64,000 nt of DNA. It comes from Faecalicatena contorta. GTDB taxonomy: Bacteria > Bacillota > Clostridia > Lachnospirales > Lachnospiraceae. Location of the stretch: contig NZ_JAFBIY010000002.1 in NCBI RefSeq assembly GCF_021531975.1, positions 186,001 to 250,000 of the forward strand, given 5' to 3'. The position numbers were made by a program, and so were the translations under genes. Within the stretch, counting starts at the first letter, position 1; each line of letters starts with the position of its first letter. Shown in pieces: positions 33,201 through 40,523 of the stretch. The notes beneath the pieces are model-generated. The model was given only the letters and a program-made list of their open reading frames with translations, did no database searches and had not been told where the DNA came from.

Positions 33201-35477
33201 ACCTTCTTCTATATGATCCGTCTCAAACAGATTCCACATTTCTGCATAATTGATCTCAATTTTTCTTAATTTTTTTCTATCAGAATCCTGCATATGAGTA
33301 AGGATGCTTCTTGCTGACTGAATATGTCTTTTACTGTCTTCCAGATTATCATCATGCAAAAGTTCTTTTAGCACGTCTACTTTCAGCTCAGCTGGAAGAG
33401 CTGGAACCAGGCAGATCTTTTCATATACATTTCTTTTAAATCTAGCTGTTATTTGATCTCTTTCATATCTGTTTACCGTTTTCCAGAAAGCAAACAGTTT
33501 CTCCACATCTGTGTTATCCGCTTCATCCAGCATCTCCATAAAATATGCTGTCGCATCTTCGTCTTCATCCAGCATCTGCACTGCCAGTTGCTGTACCTTT
33601 TCATAAGTATCCCAGTCTTTACATTCCTTCAGTACTTTTCCCCCAAGTACATCTTTACTCTTCAGAATATGTACATAGCCCTCCCGCTCCATAAACTCTG
33701 GGTTGACAGCACTATAATCAATAAAATACCGACGCATCTCGTCTGCCTCTTGCCCCATATCCTGTATCATTGCCTCATAAAAGATACGATGTGCAAAGAT
33801 CCATTTGCCATCTTCCTTTTCCGTAAATACATCATATAGGTAATACAATATTTCCTGAAACTTAAGCTGTGAAAATTCAACGGACTGCTGCTTTAAGATA
33901 TCCCCAATCTCCCGTTCAGAAAGCCCTGTACCAGAAAGAGCGATCAGATAAGCGACCTTTTTAAAGAATATACTCTCAAATATCTCACTGACACGAGCAA
34001 ACAACATTGCCGACAACTCCGCCACCTGTTCCGGAGCCTCTTTGATGATTTTCTGCATGTACAGATGCAGTCCGTCCATACCGGGAGCAATTTTCTCTGC
34101 CTCTTTAAATTCCTCCTGACACATGGCAAACAAACGCTGCAGAAGAAGCGAAAGGAAAAGTGGATTCCCGGATCCATCCTTTTTACATATCATTGCCTCT
34201 ACGATAGCATCAACTTTCTTGCCGCGATGTGCACTTGTCTTTTGAATCAGCTGCCTTTTTTCCTCACTTGTAAATCTTTTCACTTCAATGAGGCGAATTC
34301 CCTTTGCTTTCATCAGCACATGCTCATATGGGAAATCATTCAGTGAAGACGTGATCATACAGAGATTCGGGCACAGCTCCAGAATATCCAGATATGCCTT
34401 TTTATAATCCGGGAATAGTTGATCCAGCGCATCAATAAAGCAAAACACTGGCTTCCTCATAAGCCTCCTGTCCAGTTCTCTGAGATAAACATTCTGGTTC
34501 TCAGGATAGAAATCATGCTCCATCCCCAGCATCTCTTCCATCCGATAGATCAACACAGATTTTAACGTCGTCATATTCTGACATCCCGGATTGCCACTAA
34601 AGTACAGAATCGTCTCTGCACCTGCATCCTTTGCCTGCTGTTCCAGATAAGCAATAAGCGCACTTTTCCCACTTCCGGCATCTCCTGACAAATGGATGCA
34701 CTGCATAAACCACAGCCCTTCCATCGCTTTATTTTCTTCATATAATCTGGGAGTATATACAGACAGATATCTTTCTTTCGTACACTGAGCGTCCAGCAGA
34801 TATTGCTGTATGGGATCTTTCGCCTTCCGTGCTCCCAATTCTACCCGCAGCATATCCTCCATCATACCGTAAATACGCTCTCCGAGCTCTTCCATGCCTG
34901 TCAGACATTGCCTTTCTTCGTCCCATTTCACCTCATATTCCAGTACTTTCGCATTCTTTTTTGCACAGATCTGTTCCTTCAAAATCCTGAGCTTCTGCTC
35001 ATGTTCCGGGCTTTCCGCCAGATAAATACCTCGTTTGTCCACAGGAATATGATCCAGGAAATCAGGATTACGAAAACAAAAGATACATCTCTTAAGTGTC
35101 TCTTCTTCACTGAGCGCACCGTATTTGATTTCCAGATTTGTAATACTCAAGGACTCTTCATACTGCGCCGTCACGCGTTCATCCCGGAGAGACTCCACGA
35201 TACCCATATCCGGAACCCAGCCATACCGATCCCCCAGCAATACAATAATATATGGCTTACAGCGGTCAATAGCATCAATACAGACACGCAGTACCTGATA
35301 ATTACTCTCTTCTTCACTCATCTTATATGTGTCCACACCCCAGCGGAGATCCAGTTCCTGAATATCTTCTCCATACTGTCCCACCAGACGCCTGAGTCTC
35401 GGAAATATTTTTTCATGAAGAAAATCTCGTTCCGCCTGCATATCTTTAAATGTACTGGAAATAAATACAGATCTCAT
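30213..35477 (-). CDS. Giant DUF4062-STAND NTPase with helical-repeat tail
   Basis: This 1754-residue protein starts with a DUF4062 domain (VFISSTFKDMQAERDFLHEK, ELDLRWGVD and IIVLLGDRYGW, about residues 1-110). A NACHT-like STAND ATPase follows, with Walker A GDAGSGKS (265-272), Walker B VFCFIDALDQL (D349, D352) and a sensor-1 region at ITSSLNDFP. A winged-helix region lies at roughly 420-620. The last 1100 residues are alpha-helical with TPR-like helix pairs. The same N-terminal order occurs in eukaryotic NWD1/TEP1-type NTPases. STAND proteins of this shape act as ligand-triggered switches, many of them in antiphage defence. No separate effector domain is visible, and DUF4062 itself may be the signalling part. 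The gene stands alone between tRNA genes. Confidence 0.85.
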   Translation of the reverse strand: MRSVFISSTFKDMQAERDFLHEKIFPRLRRLVGQYGEDIQELDLRWGVDTYKMSEEESNYQVLRVCIDAIDRCKPYIIVLLGDRYGWVPDMGIVESLRDERVTAQYEESLSITNLEIKYGALSEEETLKRCIFCFRNPDFLDHIPVDKRGIYLAESPEHEQKLRILKEQICAKKNAKVLEYEVKWDEERQCLTGMEELGERIYGMMEDMLRVELGARKAKDPIQQYLLDAQCTKERYLSVYTPRLYEENKAMEGLWFMQCIHLSGDAGSGKSALIAYLEQQAKDAGAETILYFSGNPGCQNMTTLKSVLIYRMEEMLGMEHDFYPENQNVYLRELDRRLMRKPVFCFIDALDQLFPDYKKAYLDILELCPNLCMITSSLNDFPYEHVLMKAKGIRLIEVKRFTSEEKRQLIQKTSAHRGKKVDAIVEAMICKKDGSGNPLFLSLLLQRLFAMCQEEFKEAEKIAPGMDGLHLYMQKIIKEAPEQVAELSAMLFARVSEIFESIFFKKVAYLIALSGTGLSEREIGDILKQQSVEFSQLKFQEILYYLYDVFTEKEDGKWIFAHRIFYEAMIQDMGQEADEMRRYFIDYSAVNPEFMEREGYVHILKSKDVLGGKVLKECKDWDTYEKVQQLAVQMLDEDEDATAYFMEMLDEADNTDVEKLFAFWKTVNRYERDQITARFKRNVYEKICLVPALPAELKVDVLKELLHDDNLEDSKRHIQSARSILTHMQDSDRKKLRKIEINYAEMWNLFETDHIEEGFAVLQALMRDVEKLSDSEEAGEDAVIWYMHFCKLFAERSRQYRKESVPEYLEKALALCEKHPEFARKRKVRIAKIEICLEATRHYEKEAPDQAMHCAKEALELARALSEEDTCVETLELLSRTLNFYGHVVEREQRYQYRYESLNVCKRAYQIAHTDYWQQQVAVQASFFAKDIAALLGQQKLDNKVQWAQREKEAWDLSFAYFEELCEKEYVHVDRAYYEDSLLERAQEEASESHVDKALEYAKRACDHLQEDKRKGRKPWDKKEEKRNWLAAALLAENLDDKLCVKEAVPYAYEQIEYAKESWEKKRTQQNFGKLLAGLQIAGRVLYHAGKDEDAYGFATEGKALLTQYKKESQQTIPNVEAELDYILGRISLKKSELKEAKEYQILLEQWEEQGHLDFWMKGQLMLLKGDILTAEKEYESARDIYSTAIRYWESVCEQIGQRFEERKWHVKSLLYNLYAVWQKAEVMRAGNLTGKCSGQADNGHTRFRDQIDVYSFYPGTCREEYRYVFKICMEKAEEKDYYPVIDSYVFQTMDRMLELGNQNSWNDWKYMDIFAFLCQMAGYCKKRNVNMDRQLQIFTEALCRYDLRGVAIALSLVPDMVNYWIDIYGYIKRQLDEGLAILPCNKLLIGRMWLYFGCFEEADWWFAQVMKEKEVYEEAKLYHLYSQAMCVLKEKDQKKLSGFLTEITELQDMNTGNIDDYVLKTLYPELAGDEWKLLEKKGLPIVRQEQAQRYLHALKAIAGKKKYFSVDKELREKYWEKLEDVLKAYEKGNAVTDTWEERALALKDLTLNGMTWQMDYEDVNEEIFTIVRNLYDSCTAWEEKKEIAEQILDFWRKNYQSVNFKRLSIENLKMLSEVEKVCGCAPLPTLVEERSIRLNDKGILHDFFRKLPEYSCMKDWRNMDRKRKMEVKGIFDRLLAQNMDEWEGDFRRWLNGTENLWIVKDMEFFKEADVIADDPEKYKLYEIYREYLIYFTENSRRHLAEKIRGCEV

Positions 35478-35542
35478 AGTTTGTCCTCCTGACAGTCGTA
35501 TAATATATGTTTATTATACTGTATTTCTTCCCTTTCAGGCAT

Positions 35543-35585
35543 AAAAAAAGCTGTTCTGAAATCTTTCTCATTTCAAAACAGCGTC
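35543..35585 (-). terminator. Terminator of the tRNA operon
   Basis: GCTGTTTTGAAAT and ATTTCAGAACAGC pair and are followed by seven T on the minus strand. Confidence 0.85.
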
Positions 35586-35592
35586 TGTAAAG

Positions 35593-35665
35593 TGAGCGTG
35601 CGGGGATTCGAACCCCGGACAACTTGATTAAAAGTCAAGTGCTCTACCACCTGAGCTACACGCCC
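35593..35665 (-). tRNA. tRNA-Lys (anticodon TTT)
   Basis: Cloverleaf with acceptor GGGCGTG/CACGCTC and anticodon arm CTTGACTTTTAATCAAG. It is the last gene of a six-tRNA operon. Confidence 0.96.
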
Positions 35666-35672
35666 ATAATAA

Positions 35673-35744
35673 CTGGGCTAGTTGGATTCGAACCAACGAA
35701 TGCAGGAGTCAAAGTCCTGTGCCTTACCGCTTGGCGATAGCCCA
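35673..35744 (-). tRNA. tRNA-Gln (anticodon TTG)
   Basis: Cloverleaf with acceptor TGGGCTA/TAGCCCA and anticodon arm CAGGACTTTGACTCCTG. Confidence 0.96.
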
Positions 35745-35760
35745 ATAATAAAAAAAGAAA

Positions 35761-35835
35761 GGTGGGTAAAGGGACTCGAACCCTTGATATCCAGAACCAC
35801 AATCTGGCGCGCTAACCAACTGCACCATACCCACC
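35761..35835 (-). tRNA. tRNA-His (anticodon GTG)
   Basis: Cloverleaf with the extra 5' G of tRNA-His (GGTGGGTA against TACCCACC) and anticodon arm CCAGATTGTGGTTCTGG. Confidence 0.96.
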
Positions 35836-35908
35836 ATATTAATTACTTATCGAACTATGCTTGTCCAACTAAGTACACTTAGCATTATTCAATTGTCTGT
35901 GGTCCTAA

Positions 35909-35982
35909 CGAGCCTGGGGGGATTCGAACCCTCGACCTACGGCTTAGAAGGCCGTTGCTCTATCCAGCTGAGCTACAGACTC
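35909..35982 (-). tRNA. tRNA-Arg (anticodon TCT)
   Basis: Cloverleaf with acceptor GAGTCTG/CAGGCTC and anticodon arm ACGGCCTTCTAAGCCGT. Confidence 0.95.
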
Positions 35983-36033
35983 AAGCATTCTCTTTAGAAC
36001 ACCTCTTAAAGCTTTGTTTTAAGGCTTTAAGAA

Positions 36034-36104
36034 AGCGGGTGATGGGAATCGAACCCACGTATCCAGCTTGGAAGGCTGGTGTTCTACCATTGAACTACAC
36101 CCGC
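36034..36104 (-). tRNA. tRNA-Gly (anticodon TCC)
   Basis: Cloverleaf with acceptor GCGGGTG/CACCCGC and anticodon arm CCAGCCTTCCAAGCTGG. Confidence 0.96.
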
Positions 36105-36110
36105 AAGTTA

Positions 36111-36185
36111 TCGGGGTGACAGGATTCGAACCTGCGACCTCCTGGTCCCAAACCAGGCGCTCTAGCCAAGCTGAGCCACACCCCG
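36111..36185 (-). tRNA. tRNA-Pro (anticodon TGG)
   Basis: Cloverleaf with acceptor CGGGGTG/CACCCCG and anticodon arm CCTGGTTTGGGACCAGG. It is the first gene of the tRNA operon. Confidence 0.96.
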
Positions 36186-36235
36186 TTCTCTATTTCTCTG
36201 TCACTTTGAGTCGTTCCCTCCGTGACACATGTTAC

Positions 36236-36264
36236 ATTATATAGTATGACCCTAAGCTTGTCAA
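36236..36264 (-). promoter_or_regulatory. Promoter of the six-tRNA operon
   Basis: On the minus strand a perfect TTGACA (36259-36264) and a perfect TATAAT (36236-36241) are 17 bp apart, 50 bp before tRNA-Pro. Confidence 0.9.
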
Positions 36265-36272
36265 CAACTTTT

Positions 36273-37574
36273 TTAAATTTTTTTCAAATCTCCGTTTGCC
36301 GGATTATCAATCAATTCTCCTTTCTCGTCAAACCGGGAACCATGGCATGGGCAATCCCATGTATGCTCTGTTTCGTTCCACTTAAGAGCACAACCCATAT
36401 GTGGGCAGCGCTTTCCTGTGACTGTCAGCAGATTCTTAACTGCTTCACAGACATTCAGCATAAGCTGTGGCTTAATCATACTCCGGGAAGGGTCAAATAA
36501 TTCCTGACAGGGATTTTCTTTCTCTCTGATCATATCGGAAAGGAGCATTGCCGCCACCATGGAAGAAGTCATTCCCCATTTATTAAATCCTGTTGCCACG
36601 TAACAATTCGGAAGTCCTTTTGCATATTGTCCAATGTAAGGAATTCCATCCAGGCTCATACAGTCCTGTGTTGCCCAGAAGCCTGCTTCTGCTGCCTGCG
36701 GATAATACTTCCGGGCAAATGCACGAAGCTCCTGCCAGTTTCCGCCCGTCTTTCCTGTACGATGATCTCCGCCTCCGACAAACAACAGATCCTTGTAATT
36801 GCGAAAGGACATTCCCGTCTTCTCATCATCTACGTACATTCCATTCAGATTCGGCGCATTTTTCAGTGCAAGAACATAAGAGCGGTGCTGATACAGCTTC
36901 AGGAAATACATACCGTGCTTATTATCTATCGGAAAATGTGTTGCAAAAACCGCCTTGTCAAAGCGAATGCTTCCTTTTTCTGTAACTGCCAGATTATCTT
37001 TAAACTCTTTCACGAAAGTATGCTCATAGATGCGAAGATCGCGGGCGATCCGAGAAAGAAAGAGAAGTGGACGAAACTGCGCCTGCTCTTCAAATGCAAC
37101 TGCACCTGCAACCGGAAATGGAAGTTCTGACGCCTCTACTATCTGCTTGTGAAGCCCCAGCTGTTCCAGTGCCTGTATTTCCTGTTCCAGTTTTTTACGA
37201 TCATTCCGTGTATATACATAGGAAGTCTTAAATTTGAAATCACAATCGATATATTTGCAGAGTCTGGCATATTTTTTTACTGCATCCTGATTCGCTTTTA
37301 AATACAGCTGCGCCCATTCTTTCCCTTTACTGTTTAATAATTTGTGATAGATCAGTCCATGCTGTGCCGTTATCTTAGCGGTTGTATTTTTCGTGATACC
37401 AGAACAAATCGTTCTCCCTTCCACAAGAATATAATCCACCCCGCTCTCCTGCAGAAAGTATGCACACAAAAGCCCGGCAATTCCGCCGCCGATAATAAGT
37501 ACATCCGTCTTTATCTCTCCCTCTAAAGTCTGGAAATGCGGCATTTCCACACCCTCTGTCCAAATTGACTCCAT
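36273..37574 (-). CDS. FAD-dependent oxidoreductase with C-terminal Rieske domain
   Basis: The 433-residue protein has an N-terminal FAD-binding fold of the DAO type (DVLIIGGGIAGLLCAYFLQESG, then the ICSGITKNTTAKITAQH segment) and the FAD end motif GLPNCYVATGFNKWGMT. It ends in a Rieske [2Fe-2S] domain (CPHMGC and CPCHGSRF). Both Rieske ligand pairs, CxH and CxxH, are intact. The role in anaerobes is unknown. The start codon is odd: its Shine-Dalgarno AAGGGTGG is part of the 3' arm of the terminator of the preceding gene, and the ATG lies directly after the T-run. Confidence 0.88.
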   Translation of the reverse strand: MESIWTEGVEMPHFQTLEGEIKTDVLIIGGGIAGLLCAYFLQESGVDYILVEGRTICSGITKNTTAKITAQHGLIYHKLLNSKGKEWAQLYLKANQDAVKKYARLCKYIDCDFKFKTSYVYTRNDRKKLEQEIQALEQLGLHKQIVEASELPFPVAGAVAFEEQAQFRPLLFLSRIARDLRIYEHTFVKEFKDNLAVTEKGSIRFDKAVFATHFPIDNKHGMYFLKLYQHRSYVLALKNAPNLNGMYVDDEKTGMSFRNYKDLLFVGGGDHRTGKTGGNWQELRAFARKYYPQAAEAGFWATQDCMSLDGIPYIGQYAKGLPNCYVATGFNKWGMTSSMVAAMLLSDMIREKENPCQELFDPSRSMIKPQLMLNVCEAVKNLLTVTGKRCPHMGCALKWNETEHTWDCPCHGSRFDEKGELIDNPANGDLKKI

Positions 37575-37578
37575 CAAA

Positions 37579-37635
37579 AAACCACCCTTCCTACAGCCGT
37601 TCTACATTTTTGTATAGTCTGTACAAAGGGTGGTT
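37579..37635 (-). terminator. Terminator-like hairpin sharing sequence with the next ribosome-binding site
   Basis: AACCACCCTTT and AAGGGTGGTT pair across a 35-nt loop and are followed by TTTTTTG on the minus strand. The G-rich 3' arm is also the Shine-Dalgarno of the FAD/Rieske gene, whose ATG starts at 37574. Confidence 0.75.
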
Positions 37636-37637
37636 AT

Positions 37638-38117
37638 TTATACGTAGTTTAATTCAAAATGAGTCTCTCCGGCATCATCTATTTCCATGATCATGTATGT
37701 TCCTCTTCTTCCCTGCTGTCTCGGATAGGCAATACTGCCTGGATTTAAAATGACCAGACCATCCTCCTTCGAAAATGACGGCTTATGTGTGTGTCCGTAC
37801 ATCACGATGTCCGCTCCACGTCCTTTTGCCTCTTCCCGCAGACGTTCTTCACCCAGACTCACGTAGTAGTAATGCCCATGTGTAATAAAGACATGATGCT
37901 CACCAATAAAGAATTCTTCTTCTCTTGGAAGATCAGAAAAGAAATCATTATTTCCAGCAATAATATGTACCGGACATCCGGCGAGAGCCTCAATATAAGC
38001 CTCGGCCCCTTCTGCATCTCCCATATGGATCAGCATATCTATTCCTTCCGTCTGTTCGAGTACCTTTTCCAGATTTTTATGCGACTTATGTGTATCACTT
38101 ACAATCAGAATTTTCAT
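37638..38117 (-). CDS. YfcE/MJ0936-type metallophosphodiesterase
   Basis: The 159-residue protein has calcineurin-like metallophosphatase motifs in order: ILIVSDTHKSHKNL (DxH), LIHMGDAEG (GD), IAGNNDFFSD (GNxD), ITHGHYY and MYGHTHKP (GHTH). It is a short single-domain member of the YfcE family of phosphodiesterases. Its ATG shares one base with the stop of the preceding rdgB-like gene, so the two are translationally coupled. Confidence 0.93.
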   Translation of the reverse strand: MKILIVSDTHKSHKNLEKVLEQTEGIDMLIHMGDAEGAEAYIEALAGCPVHIIAGNNDFFSDLPREEEFFIGEHHVFITHGHYYYVSLGEERLREEAKGRGADIVMYGHTHKPSFSKEDGLVILNPGSIAYPRQQGRRGTYMIMEIDDAGETHFELNYV

Positions 38118-38743
38118 CACTGTCTGCTCCCTGTCTTTTTCTCAAGTATCACTCTCATTTTGCGAAGTCCTTCTCCCCGGTGACTCAGCTCATTCTTCTT
38201 TTCAGGCGTAAGCTGTGCACTTGTACATCCATATTCCGGCAGGAAAAATACCGGATCATATCCAAAACCGTTTTCACCGATAATCTCATGTCCGATCATG
38301 CCTTCCATTGTTCCTCGTACGACCTCTGTTGTCCCATCCGGAAATGCCGCTGCAATCGCGCACACGAATCTTGCCGTACGCTTCTCATCCGGCACTCCTT
38401 CCAGACGGTCAAGGAAAGACTGGTTCTTAATATCATACGATGTATCCTCGCCCATATATCTGGCCGAATAAATTCCCGGCTCTTTGTTCAGATAATCGAT
38501 CTCCAGACCAGAATCATCTGCAAGAACAACTGCATCCTTGTATTCCGGAATCGCATGTGCCACACGGGCGATCTCAGTAGCCTTGATCAGCGCATTTTCT
38601 TCAAATGTTGTTCCGTTTTCTACAACATCCGCCTGAATTCCGGCTTCCTTTTGAGAGAAGATTTCCATTCCAAGATCTGCAAGGATCATGCGAATCTCTA
38701 CCATTTTATGTTCATTGCCTGTCGCAAATATTATCTTATCCAT
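38117..38743 (-). CDS. rdgB: XTP/dITP diphosphatase (RdgB/HAM1 family)
   Basis: The 208-residue enzyme hydrolyses non-canonical purine nucleoside triphosphates such as XTP and dITP. Visible motifs are IIFATGNEHKMVEIRMIL, TFEENALIKA, VLADDSGLEIDYL, GIYSARYMGED, GTMEG and GFGYDPVFFLPEYG, with SHRGEGLRKM at the end. Length is normal. It lies six bases after the methyltransferase gene and is followed by the phosphodiesterase, forming a three-gene operon. Confidence 0.95.
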   Translation of the reverse strand: MDKIIFATGNEHKMVEIRMILADLGMEIFSQKEAGIQADVVENGTTFEENALIKATEIARVAHAIPEYKDAVVLADDSGLEIDYLNKEPGIYSARYMGEDTSYDIKNQSFLDRLEGVPDEKRTARFVCAIAAAFPDGTTEVVRGTMEGMIGHEIIGENGFGYDPVFFLPEYGCTSAQLTPEKKNELSHRGEGLRKMRVILEKKTGSRQ

Positions 38744-38749
38744 TGTCTC

Positions 38750-39904
38750 TTATTCCTCCCTTGGCTTTCTCGGTGGTTTCGGTCCCAGGTACTGGTAAAA
38801 ATATGTTTTCAGCATGCCATTATATATCTTGCGGTTCTTGTCCGCTTTTCGCCCTACGTAACGTTCTGCCTCTTCATAAGAAGTAATCATATACACTGAC
38901 CATGAATCCAGCTTACGGAAACTCTCGCCAAAGGCCCGGTAAAGCTCCGGAAGGTCTTTCTTATCCTCCAGTCGTTCTCCATACGGCGGATTCGTAATAA
39001 TAAATCCATATTTCTTCGGATGGCTTAAATTCCGTACATCCCTTTCCTGAAAATGAATCAGATGATCCACACCGGCTTCTCTGGCATTCCTTCTTGCAAT
39101 TTTAATGACGGAACCGTCCACATCATATCCCTGGATGTCTGTAATAATATCATCCATAATCAGGTCATTTGCCTCATTTACCGCTTCATACCACAGCTTC
39201 TTCGGAATCACATTGGTCCAGGCCTCTGCCGTAAATGAACGGTTCATTCCCGGAGCAATATTAGCCGCCATCATCGCCGCTTCTATCGGAAATGTACCAC
39301 TTCCACAGAACGGATCCACCAGTATACGATCCTTTTTCCACGGCGTCAGCATAATGAGCGCTGCCGCCAGAGTCTCTGTGATCGGCGCTTTTCCCGACAC
39401 CTCACGATAGCCCCTTTTATGAAGCGAGATACCAGAAGTGTCGATTCCCACAGTAACCATGTCCTTCATCAGGAACACGCGCACCGGATAAGAAGCACCA
39501 TCTTCCGGAAACCACTCCATATGATAATGCTCAGAAAGTCTTCTGACCATCGCTTTCTTCATAATAGACTGTATATCTGACGGACTGAACAGCTTACTCT
39601 TAACAGATGCCGCCTTCGCCACCCAGAACTTCCCGTCCTTCGGAATATAATTCTCCCAGGGAATAGCTCTTGTCTTCTCAAACAGCTCCTCAAACGTTAC
39701 CGCACGAAAGCTTCCTGCTTTCAGAAGAATTCGCTCCGCTGTCCGCAGAAATATATTTGCCCGGCAGATAGCTTGTTCATCACCGTAAAATGTTACCCGT
39801 CCATCCTCCACACCTGCGATCTCATAACCCAGGTCAAGAATTTCTCTCTTCAGCACCGATTCCAGTCCAAAATGGCACGGCGCAATTAATTTCAGTTTAT
39901 TCAT
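38750..39904 (-). CDS. THUMP-domain 23S rRNA (guanine-N2) methyltransferase, RlmL-like
   Basis: The 384-residue enzyme has an N-terminal ferredoxin-like/THUMP region (residues 5-155, LESVLKREILDLGYE) and a Rossmann methyltransferase domain with LVDPFCGSGTFPIEAA and the N-methylation motif ITNPPYGERL. These fit the RlmL/YpsC/YcbY N-terminal-type family. ATG at 39904 has TGGAG upstream and is preferred over 39916. It is the first gene of an operon with rdgB and the phosphodiesterase. Confidence 0.93.
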   Translation of the reverse strand: MNKLKLIAPCHFGLESVLKREILDLGYEIAGVEDGRVTFYGDEQAICRANIFLRTAERILLKAGSFRAVTFEELFEKTRAIPWENYIPKDGKFWVAKAASVKSKLFSPSDIQSIMKKAMVRRLSEHYHMEWFPEDGASYPVRVFLMKDMVTVGIDTSGISLHKRGYREVSGKAPITETLAAALIMLTPWKKDRILVDPFCGSGTFPIEAAMMAANIAPGMNRSFTAEAWTNVIPKKLWYEAVNEANDLIMDDIITDIQGYDVDGSVIKIARRNAREAGVDHLIHFQERDVRNLSHPKKYGFIITNPPYGERLEDKKDLPELYRAFGESFRKLDSWSVYMITSYEEAERYVGRKADKNRKIYNGMLKTYFYQYLGPKPPRKPREE

Positions 39905-40000
39905 GAATTTCTCCATTCTTCTACATGCATTTACTCATTTATCTTACTTTGTACACTTCCTGTTTGTCAATCAGATTCCTTGATTTACTGCCGAATATAA

Positions 40001-40034
40001 CAAAAAAGCATGTGACGCATCACATGCCTTTTTG
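40001..40034. terminator. Bidirectional terminator
   Basis: AAAAAAGCATGTG and CACATGCCTTTTT form a tight hairpin. It ends the Asn-rich small gene on the minus strand and could work on both strands. Confidence 0.85.
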
Positions 40035-40048
40035 TTCATTGAGCCTGA

Positions 40049-40216
40049 TTAGTAGTTACTGTTCTCATTCATGGAATTTCTGTCAGATACATTCTTGTTT
40101 GATGCATTCTTGTTGGACGCATTCTTATTGGATGCATTCTTATTAGATGCATTTCTGTTGGATTCATTCTTGTTGGATGAGCTCTGAGTTGATGAACTGT
40201 AATTCTTATTATTCAT
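40049..40216 (-). CDS. Asn-rich small repeat protein, 55 residues
   Basis: AGGAGG lies seven bases before an ATG at 40216, and the frame reads MNNKNYSSSTQSSSNKNESN. It then repeats five-residue units of the form ASNKN (four times in a row), continues VSDRN and ends SMNENSNY and stop, followed directly by a terminator. The arrangement is that of a real, well-translated gene. The composition is almost only Asn, Ser, Lys and Ala, with no hydrophobic core, so it should be disordered. It is not recognised. Small Asn/Lys-rich proteins in spore-formers are sometimes spore-associated, but nothing here shows that. Confidence 0.75.
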   Translation of the reverse strand: MNNKNYSSSTQSSSNKNESNRNASNKNASNKNASNKNASNKNVSDRNSMNENSNY

Positions 40217-40305
40217 TTCAATTCCTCCTAATCTTTTTTGCTACACGGTTAGTATGTCCGCAAAGAAGGAATTTATGTATTTTATTTTAAAAACATTTTT
40301 ACAGT

Positions 40306-40336
40306 AAAAGACCGATGGGGGAGCCATCGGTCTTTT
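40306..40336. terminator. Terminator hairpin
   Basis: AAAAGACCGATGG and CCATCGGTCTTTT form a perfect 13-bp stem with a five-base loop. It suits the end of the HAAS-protein transcript on the minus strand. Confidence 0.85.
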
Positions 40337-40446
40337 GAGGGGAGTATAAATAATTAATAAGGGGTTGTAGAAAGTTCGCTTTCTACATGTTTAAGTATAA
40401 TATAAGAATCTGCAAAAAGCAAGCGAAAAATTAATTTTTTCTTAAT

Positions 40447-40520
40447 AATCAGGGACAGAGCTTTTCTTCCGCTGGTACAACGCTTCGCATTGTACCATGC
40501 TCAGAAAACCTCTGTCCCTT
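40447..40520. repeat. GGGAC/GTCCC hairpin, copy 2, with nested hairpin
   Basis: The ends AGGGACAGAG and CTCTGTCCCT pair. Inside is a second stem, TGGTACAA with TTGTACCA. It has the same outer motif as copies 1, 3 and 4 but a longer interior. Confidence 0.75.
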
Positions 40521-40523
40521 TGG

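Larger units (their letters stand above)
40217..40523. other. Intergenic region with two hairpins
   Basis: No gene is seen in these 307 bp. They hold a terminator hairpin at 40306-40336 and the GGGAC/GTCCC element at 40447-40520. Confidence 0.7.

Noticed and set aside
39925-40146. Plus-strand Cys/His-rich frame
   Set aside because: It is the antisense of the Asn-rich repeat gene and has no ribosome-binding site.
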